A DNA stretch of 64,000 nt, taken from Firmicutes bacterium M10-2 (GTDB taxonomy: Bacteria; Bacillota_I; Bacilli_A; Erysipelotrichales; Erysipelotrichaceae). The number at the start of each line of letters is the position of its first letter. The stretch's first letter is position 1. Position numbers and translations under genes: made by a program. A model generated the notes under the pieces. The model ran no database searches. It was given only the letters and a program-made list of their open reading frames with translations, and had not been told where the DNA came from. Where the stretch lies: the NCBI GenBank assembly GCA_000403415.2, contig KE159696.1, positions 1 to 64,000 of the forward strand, written 5' to 3'. Of the stretch, positions 7,362-15,080 are shown one piece after another.

Positions 7362-7592
7362 TTACACAATTTGCAGTGCGATGACCAATGCGAAAAAGAG
7401 GATCCCGCAAATCAAAGTCATTCGGCTGATCACTTTTTCCGGTCCGCGTTCTTTAGTGACCGCGAACAGGTTTAGATCTCCGCTTCCGGTAAATGCAGAA
7501 GAAAGACCATCGGATTTTCCGCCTTGCAGCAATGTTAAAATAATAATGATTCCTGATAAGACCATTAATAGTATATCTAAAGTTTGTTCCAT
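7362..7592 (-). CDS. secG: preprotein translocase subunit SecG
   Basis: The 76-residue protein has two membrane segments joined by a conserved loop (LLQGGKSDGLSSAFTGSGD). This is the standard SecG layout and length in Bacillota. It is the accessory subunit of the SecYEG channel in the cytoplasmic membrane. It lies upstream of rnr and downstream of a NagD-like phosphatase on the same strand; secE is also in this block. Confidence 0.95.
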   Translation of the reverse strand: MEQTLDILLMVLSGIIIILTLLQGGKSDGLSSAFTGSGDLNLFAVTKERGPEKVISRMTLICGILFFALVIALQIV

Positions 7593-7634
7593 ATTTTATT
7601 CACTCTTTCTGTTAACTTTCTTATTGTATCAGCA

Positions 7635-8414
7635 TTACTCGTTATTTTCTAGCCAAATCCAATCAAATTCCAAAAGATCACGACCAATATGTGTTGGCTT
7701 GACCCCGATCTTTTCGATATCTTCTCTTTGATGGACTCCTGTTTCAACAAAAAATGTTTCTACACCCGTATTGTACCCCAAAGCAATATCCGTTTCCAAA
7801 TTATCGCCCACGAGGATAATTTCATCTTTCTTCAATCCGAAATATTCCAGACAAAGATCTAAAATAGGAGTATGAGGTTTCGCGATCTTTGGTGAAGTTT
7901 GACCTGTTGCGTATTCAAACAATTTCACGACCGAACCATTTCCTACTTCAAAACCGTCTTCTTTGGCAAGAATACGGTCATCGTTGGTTCCGATCAGTTT
8001 TGCGCCTTGTAGCAAATGATGCAGCATCGCTGAATACCCATCATAAGTCATGTCTTTATTCAGTCCGATAAAAACGAAATCCGGTTGTTGTTCAACCAGC
8101 TCGAATCCTTCATCAAGCAACGCTTGCCGCATACCGTTCTTTCCGATAAAGCACGCTTTGTTTCCTTTTAAGTATTTGCGTGCATACTTTGCGCTTGCCA
8201 TCGCTGAATTGAAGAACATGTCGCTTGTAATGTGTTCATATCCCATTTTTTGCATATGTTCGGCATTTTCTTCTCTCGTGCGCATGGAGTTATTCGTTAA
8301 AAAAACATAGGGAACTTTTTTTTCAACACAAAGATCGATAAACTTCTTTGCGCTATCAATAATCTTCGTTCCTCGATACATCGTTCCATCAAGATCAAGA
8401 ACGAGTGTTTTCAT
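7635..8414 (-). CDS. NagD-like HAD phosphatase (HAD-IIA)
   Basis: This 259-residue phosphatase has motif I LDLDGTMYRG, motif II FLTNNS, the C2-type cap, and motif IV VGDNLETDI. It belongs to the NagD/AraL/p-nitrophenylphosphatase group, which dephosphorylates nucleotides or sugar phosphates; the substrate cannot be read from sequence. The ATG at 8414 has AAAGG at about 9 bases, a better spacing than the ATG at 8420. The gene start overlaps the end of nusG by about 20 bases, so translation is probably coupled to nusG. Confidence 0.9.
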   Translation of the reverse strand: MKTLVLDLDGTMYRGTKIIDSAKKFIDLCVEKKVPYVFLTNNSMRTREENAEHMQKMGYEHITSDMFFNSAMASAKYARKYLKGNKACFIGKNGMRQALLDEGFELVEQQPDFVFIGLNKDMTYDGYSAMLHHLLQGAKLIGTNDDRILAKEDGFEVGNGSVVKLFEYATGQTSPKIAKPHTPILDLCLEYFGLKKDEIILVGDNLETDIALGYNTGVETFFVETGVHQREDIEKIGVKPTHIGRDLLEFDWIWLENNE

Positions 8415-8964
8415 ATCCATCTACCTTTTCAAGATCAGAATACGAAATATCGGTTGGTGTTTCCCGATTTGCGAAAAGAACCATGATTGTCGCTTCTTCT
8501 TTTTCATCATCCATCGCAACGATTTCACCTTCAGAGTCTTCAAATCCTCCGCGTAAAATCCGCACACGATCACCCACTTTAAAATCTACTTCTTTTTTTG
8601 TTTCAAGTTTTCCTAAACGGGAAAGCACTGCATCCACTTCTTCTTGCGATACAGGGAATGGTTTTGCTCCCTTACCACTTGATCCGATAAATCCGGTTAC
8701 ACCTGGTGTATTTCGTACTACATACCACGCTTCATCGGTCATGATCATTTGCACAAGCAAATACCCGGAAAATAAATTATGGGTCTTTTCAATCTTTTTA
8801 TTGTTTTTGTATTCCGTTACTTTTTCTTCGGCAACGACAACCTGAAATAGGGAATCCTCAAGTCCCATCGTTTTGATACGACGTTCAAGATTTTCTTTTA
8901 CTCTGTTTTCCTGTCCTGCATATGTATTGACAACATACCACTCTTTTTTTAGTTCTTCAGCCAT
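8395..8964 (-). CDS. nusG: transcription termination/antitermination factor NusG
   Basis: The 189-residue protein has the NGN domain (WYVVNTYAGQENRVKENL) and a C-terminal KOW motif (FKVGDRVRILRGGFEDSEG). It binds RNA polymerase and influences pausing, termination and transcription-translation coupling. AAAGGAG precedes ATG 8964. It follows secE with a 240-base gap holding a terminator and a -10 element, so it probably has its own promoter. In most Bacillota rplK follows nusG; here the next gene is a phosphatase. Confidence 0.96.
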   Translation of the reverse strand: MAEELKKEWYVVNTYAGQENRVKENLERRIKTMGLEDSLFQVVVAEEKVTEYKNNKKIEKTHNLFSGYLLVQMIMTDEAWYVVRNTPGVTGFIGSSGKGAKPFPVSQEEVDAVLSRLGKLETKKEVDFKVGDRVRILRGGFEDSEGEIVAMDDEKEEATIMVLFANRETPTDISYSDLEKVDGYENTRS

Positions 8965-9154
8965 ATTAATTCTTTTTCTCCTTTAATAAAATATTTATTG
9001 ATTTTTACTCAAATTTTCCTTTTCTTTTTCTGCTCAAATCAGCCTATTTCAACTCATAAATCGGTCAATGAATCTTTCAACTAAATTTGTAGTCTAAACC
9101 TATTCTTATTTATATATCACCTCGGGGTCTTTCCTATCCTTTTTCTTTATTATA
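8965..9154 (-). promoter_or_regulatory. nusG promoter and long untranslated leader
   Basis: A perfect TATAAT lies at 9154-9149 on the minus strand, with only a weak -35. The transcript would have a leader of about 175 bases before nusG. I recognise no riboswitch or ribosomal-protein leader in it. Confidence 0.4.
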
Positions 9155-9176
9155 TCCTAATCCTTGCAAAAATCCT

Positions 9177-9199
9177 AAAAAGAGCGCCTACGCGCTCTC
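9177..9199 (-). terminator. intrinsic terminator after secE
   Basis: On the minus strand GAGCGC-GTAG-GCGCTC is followed by TTTTT, directly after the secE stop. Confidence 0.8.
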
Positions 9200-9202
9200 A
9201 TA

Positions 9203-9400
9203 TTATAATCCAACGATCCAACTTACCAAACTTGAAGAAGCAAGTTCACAAAGGAAGAAATAGACCCCAAAGAGTGCTGTGAATAAGATCACAGATCCGC
9301 TCGTCCCCATCAATCCCTTAAATGTTGGCCACTGAACCTTTTTTAATTCGGACCATACACCCTTAGGAGAATAGGTCCATTCTTTTTTTTCTTTGCTCAT
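9203..9400 (-). CDS. secE: preprotein translocase subunit SecE
   Basis: The 65-residue protein has the amphipathic SecE region (GVWSELKKVQWPTFK) and one membrane segment (VILFTALFGVYFFLCEL), as in single-span Bacillota SecE. It clamps the two halves of SecY. The ATG at 9400 was chosen because AGAGGA stands 6 bases upstream; an ATG two codons earlier would abut that site. It lies between rpmG and nusG, the conserved order. Confidence 0.95.
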   Translation of the reverse strand: MSKEKKEWTYSPKGVWSELKKVQWPTFKGLMGTSGSVILFTALFGVYFFLCELASSSLVSWIVGL

Positions 9401-9410
9401 AATCATTCCT

Positions 9411-9560
9411 CTATTTCGTTTCTCTATGTAATGTATGTTTACCGCATTTCGGGCAAAATTTTTTCATTTCAAGACGTTGCGCGCCGTTCTTCTTATTCTT
9501 TGAAGTCGAATAATTTCTAGACAGACATTCCGTACACGTTAAAGTTACTTTATCAGCCAT
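9411..9560 (-). CDS. rpmG: 50S ribosomal protein L33
   Basis: A 49-residue frame from ATG 9560 to TAG 9411 encodes L33. It starts [17 protein letters not shown], with the basic core [18 protein letters not shown] and a second Cys pair CPKCGKH. The two CxxC pairs make it the zinc-binding type. AAGGAG precedes the ATG. The setting, after a sigH-like gene and 10 bases before secE, matches the conserved sigH-rpmG-secE-nusG order. Confidence 0.95.
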   Translation of the reverse strand: MADKVTLTCTECLSRNYSTSKNKKNGAQRLEMKKFCPKCGKHTLHRETK

Positions 9561-9596
9561 ATTCTTCACGCTCCTTACATCTTATTAATCATACAA

Positions 9597-10211
9597 TTAT
9601 TTATGGTCCTGTGTCAAATAAAGCTTTGCGAAATCATCAAACGCCATATAAATGCGTCGTACATATTTTGTAGATCTTCCGCAAAGTTCTGCCACCTCTC
9701 TTTGATTATAACCAGCTAAACGCCATTCGATCACACGCTTTTCGATTGGTTTCCATTCCAGTTCATCGAGTCTTTTCCACATTTGAGCAAAGTTCGATTC
9801 GGTGATGACTTGTTCATGAACTTTCATTCGCCGGTCTTCGAATTGATCTAAAAGTTGCATGAATCCATCTTCATAAATAAGCTGATTCAAAGAAATGACT
9901 GTTCCGTTTCCCCGTTCCCGGTCACGCAGCTCAAGCCGCTGTAAGTCCACTAAGCGATTTCGAAACGCCTGACGCCAAAACACAGGAAACGATACCGCTT
10001 GATCAACACGATAGGAATGCAGACATTCGATCAATACCATATCTGCTTCCGCATACAATTCATCGAGTTCCTGTGAAGTCAGCACCTTATACGGAAAGAC
10101 ATTGTTGATGCATTGTCTTGCGAACGGACGAAACATTTTGATTAGTAAGCCAAGGGCTTCTTCATCTTTTTGAAAGTATAAATAAACAAGCTCATTTGTA
10201 TTCCACAACAA
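9597..10211 (-). CDS. sigma-70 family factor, SigH-like by position
   Basis: This 204-residue protein has a region-2-like helix (DMVLIECLHSYRVD...FPVFWRQAFRNRLVD) and a C-terminal region-4 helix-turn-helix (LAGYNQREVAELCGRSTKYVRR). Its position between rlmB and rpmG is exactly that of sigH in Bacillus, which directs post-exponential and competence genes. Sequence similarity to SigH is not strong to my eye, so the name rests on synteny. The start is a TTG at 10211 with AGAGGT 8 bases upstream. There is no anti-sigma gene next to it. Confidence 0.8.
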   Translation of the reverse strand: MLWNTNELVYLYFQKDEEALGLLIKMFRPFARQCINNVFPYKVLTSQELDELYAEADMVLIECLHSYRVDQAVSFPVFWRQAFRNRLVDLQRLELRDRERGNGTVISLNQLIYEDGFMQLLDQFEDRRMKVHEQVITESNFAQMWKRLDELEWKPIEKRVIEWRLAGYNQREVAELCGRSTKYVRRIYMAFDDFAKLYLTQDHK

Positions 10212-10217
10212 GAGAGA

Positions 10218-10943
10218 TTACCTCTGAATCGGTTCTCTTTGATTCAAGATTTCATACAGCAGAACAGCACAAGCGACCGAAGCATTCAAAGAAGAAATCG
10301 TTCCGACCATCGGAAGTTTGACCATATAGTCGCACTGCTTTTTAACAAGCGGGGAAATCCCCTTTCCTTCCGATCCGATCACAAGAACTGTCGGCACATC
10401 ATACATTCCTTCCCGATAATCTCTTGCGCCCTCCATATCGGCGCCAGCCACCCAATATCCTTCTTCTTTCATTTTCTTCAAAGCTTGGGAAAGATTGTTT
10501 ACAATCGCAACAGGCACTGTAAAAGTTGCCCCGGTGCTTGTCTTGATGACTGTTGGGGTCAATCCTGCACTGTTATGTTTGCATAAGATCAAACCATCTA
10601 CGCCTGTGCAGTCTGCACTACGCAAGATCGAACCGACATTGTGCGGATCCTGAATATTGTCCAACGCTACATAAAGACCCGGTTTCTTGCTTTTTTTACA
10701 TTTCAGCAGTTCATCAAGTGTATACGTAGGAATATCTTTTATCTTTGCGGCTACCCCATTATGAATTCCATGATCCGTTAAAGAATCGAGTTCTTTTCGC
10801 GACACTCTTTTTACAGGACATTGAAGATGTCGAATAAGATTCAATAAATTGCGGTCTTTTAAATGATCGAGAACATACAATTCAAGGATCGCACGAGGAT
10901 CCTCTTTAATTTGATTAAAAACGTTTTTTCCATACACAATCAT
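10218..10943 (-). CDS. rlmB: 23S rRNA (guanosine-2'-O-)-methyltransferase RlmB
   Basis: The 241-residue SpoU/TrmH-type enzyme has an N-terminal substrate-binding domain and the SPOUT knot motifs ALDNIQDPHNVGSILRSAD, VIGSEGKGIS and LNASVACAVLLYE. Family members methylate G2251 of 23S rRNA using S-adenosylmethionine. It overlaps mrnC by 4 bases and ends 6 bases before the sigma factor, so it is part of the cysS-mrnC-rlmB-sigH operon. The yacP gene often found between rlmB and sigH is absent. Confidence 0.93.
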   Translation of the reverse strand: MIVYGKNVFNQIKEDPRAILELYVLDHLKDRNLLNLIRHLQCPVKRVSRKELDSLTDHGIHNGVAAKIKDIPTYTLDELLKCKKSKKPGLYVALDNIQDPHNVGSILRSADCTGVDGLILCKHNSAGLTPTVIKTSTGATFTVPVAIVNNLSQALKKMKEEGYWVAGADMEGARDYREGMYDVPTVLVIGSEGKGISPLVKKQCDYMVKLPMVGTISSLNASVACAVLLYEILNQREPIQR

Positions 10944-11329
10944 TGCAAGGTATCTCCTAATTCCAGGATCCGATGCAGCAAGTGTTCCAGACGCTCTTCA
11001 TGATGATACAAATACAAATAACCAATGAGTGCCTCCAGAGCTGTTGAACGCATATATGTTCTCCCATCCGCATTTTTCGCTTTGGAATGAACTGTGGCAT
11101 TGCGTCCACGCCGCAAGATTTCCGTTTCGTCTTCATTAAAAAAATTCTCTTTCTCTAACTGTTCCAAAATATACGACTGCCCTTTTGCACTGTTGATCTT
11201 CGCACTCTTTTTTTGCAAGACGTTGGCTTTTGTATAACCTTGTTCAAGTAAATGACTGCGAACTGCCAAAGTCATGAGAGCGTCCCCCATCCAAGCGAGA
11301 TTCGTCGCATTTTGCGTTACGATTTCCAT
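10940..11329 (-). CDS. mrnC: mini-ribonuclease III
   Basis: The 129-residue protein is a stand-alone RNase III catalytic domain without the double-stranded RNA-binding domain. It has LAWMGDALMTLAVR near the start and STALEALIGYLYLYH near the end, carrying the acidic metal-binding residues. In Bacillus this enzyme matures the 23S rRNA ends. It starts one base after the cysS stop and overlaps rlmB by 4 bases. Confidence 0.94.
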   Translation of the reverse strand: MEIVTQNATNLAWMGDALMTLAVRSHLLEQGYTKANVLQKKSAKINSAKGQSYILEQLEKENFFNEDETEILRRGRNATVHSKAKNADGRTYMRSTALEALIGYLYLYHHEERLEHLLHRILELGDTLQ

Positions 11330-12664
11330 TTATAAAATTCCTTTTTCAATAAGGCAAGCTCGATATTGATCTGCCTTTTCATAATTTTTTTCTTTTACAG
11401 CTTCTTTCCAATCATTGTAGAGCTTTTTCTCTTCTTCGTCCATGACAATGCGATTCAGGCGAATACCTAAAACTCGCATCATTGCTTCCAAAGTTGCTAC
11501 ATATTTTGTCAGCTGATCGCAATCAAGCGGCTTTTGACGCTGCGCCTGGTTGATCTTTTTTACGCATTCCAATACTGTGGTGATGGCGTTTGGCGTGTTG
11601 AGATCATCATTCAATGCATCGATGAACGCATCCCATAATGGGTGATCGATTTCCTGAGTTGATGAAACTCCATTCACCTGCAGCAGGATATTGGCTTGTT
11701 TATATGCATTCGTAATTTTCTGAAGCTCTTTTTTCGCACTTTCAAACGCTTTTTCATTTAAGTTCAATGGAGCTCGGTATTGCGTTGAAATCATGACCCA
11801 ACGAATCACATTTCCGCCATATAAGGCGATCAAGTCTTTAGCCCACCATACGTTTCCGAGCGATTTGCTCATCTTGATTCCATCAATATTGATCATTCCG
11901 TTGTAGACCCACATATTCGCAAGATGAGTATGGTGAAGCGATTCGTTTTGTGCAATCTCGTTTTCATGATGAGGAAATTTTAAATCAAGTCCTCCCCCGT
12001 GAATATCAATCAAAGAACGGTTAAATACATCGTTGATCATAACCACGCATTCGGTATGCCATCCAGGGCGGCCTTTCGACCATGGAGAATCCCATTGAAT
12101 TCCTTTATCGGTCTTTTTCCACAACGTAAAATCAAGCGGATCTTCTTTCTTATCATTTTCATCAATACGAGCCCCTACAAGAAGGTCTTCTATTTTCTGA
12201 TGAGAAAGCTCTCCGTATTTCGTATTGGAAGAAACGCGATAGTACACATCTCCGTCAATTTCATAGGCGGCACCCTCTTCAATCAGTTGAGCGATGAACG
12301 CAATGATTTCATCCATTGTTTCGGTCACTTTCGGAGCGACATCGGGCATATCGGCATTTAGATCAGCCCTTGTCTGGTCATAAGCTTCAATATATTTTTT
12401 TGTGATTTCTTTTTCTGTTGTATTTTGTTCGATCGCCGTATTAATGATCTTATCGTCCACATCTGTGTAATTGGATACATACATGACATCGAAGCCTTGG
12501 GCTTCGAGAGCCTTTTTCAACGTGTCGAACACAATGATCGGGCGAACATTCCCGATATGGGGATAATTGTAAACGGTCGGTCCGCACACGTACATAGACA
12601 CCTTTCCTTCTTCGATCGGTTTCAATTCTTCTATTTTTTGCGAATAGCTATTGTATAGTTGCAT
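11330..12664 (-). CDS. cysS: cysteinyl-tRNA synthetase
   Basis: This 444-residue class I synthetase has the zinc ligand region CGPTVYNYPHIGNVRP with the HIGH-type signature PHIGN, the HHENEIAQNE segment, and the KMSKS loop KMSKSLGN. It charges tRNA-Cys. The ATG at 12664 overlaps by one base the stop of a 57-codon gene (TGATG), so translation is coupled. I see no T-box leader, which some cysS genes have; an IS200/IS605 relic borders the promoter instead. Confidence 0.96.
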   Translation of the reverse strand: MQLYNSYSQKIEELKPIEEGKVSMYVCGPTVYNYPHIGNVRPIIVFDTLKKALEAQGFDVMYVSNYTDVDDKIINTAIEQNTTEKEITKKYIEAYDQTRADLNADMPDVAPKVTETMDEIIAFIAQLIEEGAAYEIDGDVYYRVSSNTKYGELSHQKIEDLLVGARIDENDKKEDPLDFTLWKKTDKGIQWDSPWSKGRPGWHTECVVMINDVFNRSLIDIHGGGLDLKFPHHENEIAQNESLHHTHLANMWVYNGMINIDGIKMSKSLGNVWWAKDLIALYGGNVIRWVMISTQYRAPLNLNEKAFESAKKELQKITNAYKQANILLQVNGVSSTQEIDHPLWDAFIDALNDDLNTPNAITTVLECVKKINQAQRQKPLDCDQLTKYVATLEAMMRVLGIRLNRIVMDEEEKKLYNDWKEAVKEKNYEKADQYRACLIEKGIL

Positions 12665-12837
12665 CAGTCCTGTCCTCTTTCTTTTCCAAGCGCGATTGAA
12701 AGATCTCTGAATTGCTCGAGAAGATCTTCGTCGATTCCCGCTTCTTTCATTTGTTGAATATAATTTGCGTCAAGATCATCTACATCTTTTGTGATCTCAT
12801 CGCGATCTTCATCAGTCAATTTTTGTTTTAACGGCAT
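12664..12837 (-). CDS. 57-residue acidic protein coupled to cysS
   Basis: GAGGAACATATT precedes an ATG at 12837. The product starts MPLKQKLTDEDRDEITKDVD and has LDANYIQQMKEAGI and EDLLEQFRDLSIALG, predicted helical and rich in Asp and Glu. Its stop overlaps the cysS ATG (TGATG). I do not recognise a family. A good ribosome binding site, codon use like its neighbours and the overlap support a real gene. Confidence 0.7.
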   Translation of the reverse strand: MPLKQKLTDEDRDEITKDVDDLDANYIQQMKEAGIDEDLLEQFRDLSIALGKERGQD

Positions 12838-12863
12838 AATATGTTCCTCGCATTCATTCTTTT

Positions 12864-12892
12864 AGAATACCTTACACCTTTTATTTTTTCAA
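12864..12892 (-). promoter_or_regulatory. predicted promoter of the cysS operon
   Basis: TTGAAA (12892-12887), 17 bases, TATTCT (12869-12864) on the minus strand, with the ribosome binding site about 15 bases further on. It begins only about 9 bases beyond the outer end of the IS200/IS605 relic. Confidence 0.5.
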
Positions 12893-12904
12893 GAAACGTC
12901 CATT

Positions 12905-13023
12905 GAAACTCTCACGACTTTAGTCATGAGATTATTGGGTAATGCGCTGACGAATCAACAGAGATTACACAAGTTTACCAAGCGATCCCCGTAGTTCCTA
13001 CGGTTCTTTATGTTGTGTCAGAC
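12905..13023 (-). ncRNA. omega-RNA-like right-end segment
   Basis: Between the tnpB-remnant stop (13024) and the terminal hairpin the minus strand contains the compact hairpin CCGTAG-GAA-CTACGG (13002-12988) followed by GGGATCGCTTGGTAAAC, and then the end hairpin. In intact IS605-type elements this region overlaps the guide RNA used by TnpB. With TnpB gone it is presumably a leftover; expression is not shown. Confidence 0.4.
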
Positions 13024-13172
13024 TCATCTTAGGCCTTCGTTTAGGATATTGATACTGGTGTTGAAGTTCCTATCGTGATGACTGCCGCAATTAGGCAGGT
13101 CCAGTCACGAACAGACAGGTCTTTCTTGCCGGAATTACGATCACAGTCTGAACAAAGTTGAGAAGATGGATA
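13024..13172 (-). pseudogene. tnpB C-terminal remnant
   Basis: Reads YPSSQLCSDCDRNSGKKD, then LSVRDWTC, the zinc-finger region of TnpB. One base is then missing before NCG, followed by HDRNFNTSINILNEGLR and a TGA at 13026-13024. The four-Cys finger and the D-R-N-x-N-x-S-I-N-I ending are characteristic. Frameshifted and truncated. Confidence 0.8.
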
Positions 13173-13182
13173 TCAACGACTA

Positions 13183-13253
13183 ATCTTGACACACCAGACA
13201 ATATGGTACTGAATGGAACAGACATAGCCCCTACCATGATGAATTTCTGACAT
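13183..13253 (-). pseudogene. tnpA (Y1 transposase) N-terminal remnant
   Basis: From ATG 13253 the frame reads MSEIHHGRGYVCSIQYHIVW then CVK, matching the conserved start of IS200-type TnpA (VYSLxYHxVWCxKYR). The frame then breaks into tnpB-derived sequence. The catalytic HUH and Tyr motifs are lost. Confidence 0.75.
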
Positions 13254-13349
13254 AGATAATACCTTGCCATCATTGTAACATATGTACGAACCATTATTCC
13301 GATGATAACAAGGTATATCTAAAGTTAGGCAACAACCGAAGCCGATTCA

Positions 13350-13386
13350 TAAAAAAAGACATCGAGAGCGACTTCGATGTCTTTTT
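13350..13386 (-). terminator. intrinsic terminator after gapA
   Basis: AAAAAGACATCGA pairs with TCGATGTCTTTTT around an 8-base loop. T-runs lie on both strands. Confidence 0.8.
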
Positions 13387-13410
13387 GGTCAAGTATCAGA
13401 TTCTTGTAAA

Positions 13411-14427
13411 TTAGTCACCTAATTCAGAGAAGAATTTGATTGTACGAACCATTTGGCTCGTGTAAGAGTTTTCGTTGTCATACCAGCTAACAACTTGTAC
13501 CAGAGTATTTCCATCTCCAGTAGGAGTGCACATTGTTTGAGTAGCATCGAACAATGAACCGTATTTCATACCGATGATATCGCTAGAAACGATTTCTTCT
13601 GTATTATAACCGAAAGATTCAGTTTGAGCAGCTTCCATCGCTTTATTTACTTGGTCAACTGTTACTTCACCTTCAACTTCGGCAACCAACAAAGTTGTAG
13701 ATCCTGTAGGAACTGGAACACGTTGAGCAGAACCGATCAATTTTCCGTTCAATTCAGGAATAACAAGACCGATTGCTTTTGCAGCACCTGTAGAGTTAGG
13801 AACAATGTTCACAGCGGCAGCACGGCTACGACGTTTGTCTCCTTTTCTTTGAGGTCCGTCAAGAGTCATTTGATCACCAGTGTAAGCATGAACTGTTGTC
13901 ATGATTCCACCTTTGATTGGAGCTAGATCATTCAATGCTTTAGCCATTGGAGCTAAGCAGTTTGTTGTACAGCTAGCAGCTGAGATGATTTGATCCGATG
14001 GTTTCAAAACATCTTGGTTTACGTTGTAAACGATTGTAGGAAGGTCGTTTCCTGCTGGAGCAGAGATAACAACTTTACGAGCACCAGCATCAACGTGTGC
14101 TTGTGCTTTTGCTTTAGAAGTATAGAAACCAGTGCATTCGAGAACTACGTCTACACCAAGGTCTTTCCAAGGCAATTTAGAAGCATCCGCTTCTTTATAA
14201 ATTGTGATCTTCTTTCCGTCAACTGTGATCGAATCTTCGCCAGCTTCTACTGTATCAGCTAATTTGTAAGTTCCTTGTGTTGAATCGTATTTCAACAAAT
14301 GAGCCAACATATCTGGGCTAGTCAAATCGTTGATCGCAACTACTTCATAGTTAGGATCATCAAACATTTGGCGGAAAGCTAAACGTCCGATACGTCCAAA
14401 ACCATTGATTGCAACTTTTACTGTCAT
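13411..14427 (-). CDS. gapA: glyceraldehyde-3-phosphate dehydrogenase
   Basis: The 338-residue enzyme has the NAD-binding start [15 protein letters not shown], the active site [10 protein letters not shown] with catalytic Cys, and the C-terminal substrate-binding region ending [15 protein letters not shown]. It oxidises glyceraldehyde-3-phosphate to 1,3-bisphosphoglycerate. AGGAGG precedes ATG 14427, and codon use is biased as in a highly expressed gene. It stands alone with its own strong promoter (14462-14490). There is no cggR, pgk or tpi next to it. Confidence 0.97.
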   Translation of the reverse strand: MTVKVAINGFGRIGRLAFRQMFDDPNYEVVAINDLTSPDMLAHLLKYDSTQGTYKLADTVEAGEDSITVDGKKITIYKEADASKLPWKDLGVDVVLECTGFYTSKAKAQAHVDAGARKVVISAPAGNDLPTIVYNVNQDVLKPSDQIISAASCTTNCLAPMAKALNDLAPIKGGIMTTVHAYTGDQMTLDGPQRKGDKRRSRAAAVNIVPNSTGAAKAIGLVIPELNGKLIGSAQRVPVPTGSTTLLVAEVEGEVTVDQVNKAMEAAQTESFGYNTEEIVSSDIIGMKYGSLFDATQTMCTPTGDGNTLVQVVSWYDNENSYTSQMVRTIKFFSELGD

Positions 14428-14461
14428 GTCAGTAAATCCTCCTTTTATTTAATTCACTGTA

Positions 14462-14490
14462 ATTATAGAAGTATGTGAATAAATTGTCAA
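14462..14490 (-). promoter_or_regulatory. gapA promoter
   Basis: Perfect TTGACA (14490-14485) and TATAAT (14467-14462) with a 17-base spacer on the minus strand, about 35 bases before the gapA ATG. Confidence 0.85.
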
Positions 14491-14536
14491 TGTGATTCAA
14501 GAATTTGTGAGCGTTTGCATCAAATCTTGTAAGATT

Positions 14537-14564
14537 TTGACAAACAATGAAAATACTGTAAAAT
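14537..14564 (+). promoter_or_regulatory. promoter of the Lrp/aminotransferase pair
   Basis: TTGACA (14537-14542), 16 bases, TAAAAT (14559-14564), followed by an AAAGGAGGA ribosome binding site and ATG 14586. Divergent from the gapA promoter. Confidence 0.75.
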
Positions 14565-14585
14565 ATTGAAAAAAGGAGGAAGATC

Positions 14586-15080
14586 ATGAATTCAAATGGA
14601 TTACTCGATCTTCTTGAAAACAATGCACGATTGACCTATCAAGACCTTGCAGATATTCTTCAAGAAGATGAAACAGAAATAAAAAAAGAAATCAAACATC
14701 TGGAAGATGAACGGATCATCTGCGGATATCATACGGTCATCAACTACAACAAAGCGTTAAGAAACGAAAAAGTCATGGCCTTTATCGAAGTAGACTGTAC
14801 TCCGCAACGCCATAAAGGATATGACAAGACGGCCATGAAAATCGCGAATTATCCAGAAATCGATACGATGTATTTGTTGTCGGGAGATTGCGATTTTTTA
14901 TGTCTTGTCCAAGGAAAAACAATGTTTGAAGTTGCTCGATTTGTTTCCGATAAGATTGCCTGCGTAGAAGATGTACGCAGCACAAAAACATTATTTGTCC
15001 TTAAACAATATAAGTCCAACGGCATCATTATGAAAGATGCCGACCCGCAAGAAACAAATCGATTGGTGGTGACCCCATGA
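14586..15080 (+). CDS. Lrp/AsnC-family transcriptional regulator
   Basis: The 164-residue protein has an N-terminal winged helix-turn-helix (NNARLTYQDLADILQEDETEIKKEIKHL) and a C-terminal RAM/ligand-binding domain (VMAFIEVDCTP..., YLLSGDCDFLCLVQGK). Such proteins bind amino acids or related metabolites and control nearby metabolic genes. Its last four bases overlap the start of an aminotransferase gene (ATGA), so the pair is an operon and the regulator probably responds to a substrate or product of that enzyme. It may also act on the divergent promoter region. Confidence 0.92.
   Translation: MNSNGLLDLLENNARLTYQDLADILQEDETEIKKEIKHLEDERIICGYHTVINYNKALRNEKVMAFIEVDCTPQRHKGYDKTAMKIANYPEIDTMYLLSGDCDFLCLVQGKTMFEVARFVSDKIACVEDVRSTKTLFVLKQYKSNGIIMKDADPQETNRLVVTP

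Larger units (their letters stand above)
12901..13335 (-). mobile_element. IS200/IS605-type element, internally deleted relic
   Basis: On the minus strand this stretch has, in order, an outer sequence without genes, the first about 24 codons of a Y1 transposase (TnpA), the last about 50 codons of TnpB, a structured tail, and an imperfect terminal hairpin (12911-12930, CTCACGACT/AGTCATGAG). The middle, with the rest of tnpA and most of tnpB, is missing. The end near 12901 is set by the hairpin; the other boundary, near 13335, is approximate. Confidence 0.75.

Noticed and set aside
12838-12900. T-box leader for cysS
   Set aside because: Only about 60 bases separate the relic from the first ATG, and no T-box sequence or specifier stem is present.
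13091-13294. 67-codon minus-strand frame over the IS200/IS605 relic
   Set aside because: It is not the frame of either TnpA or TnpB; both true remnants read in other frames.
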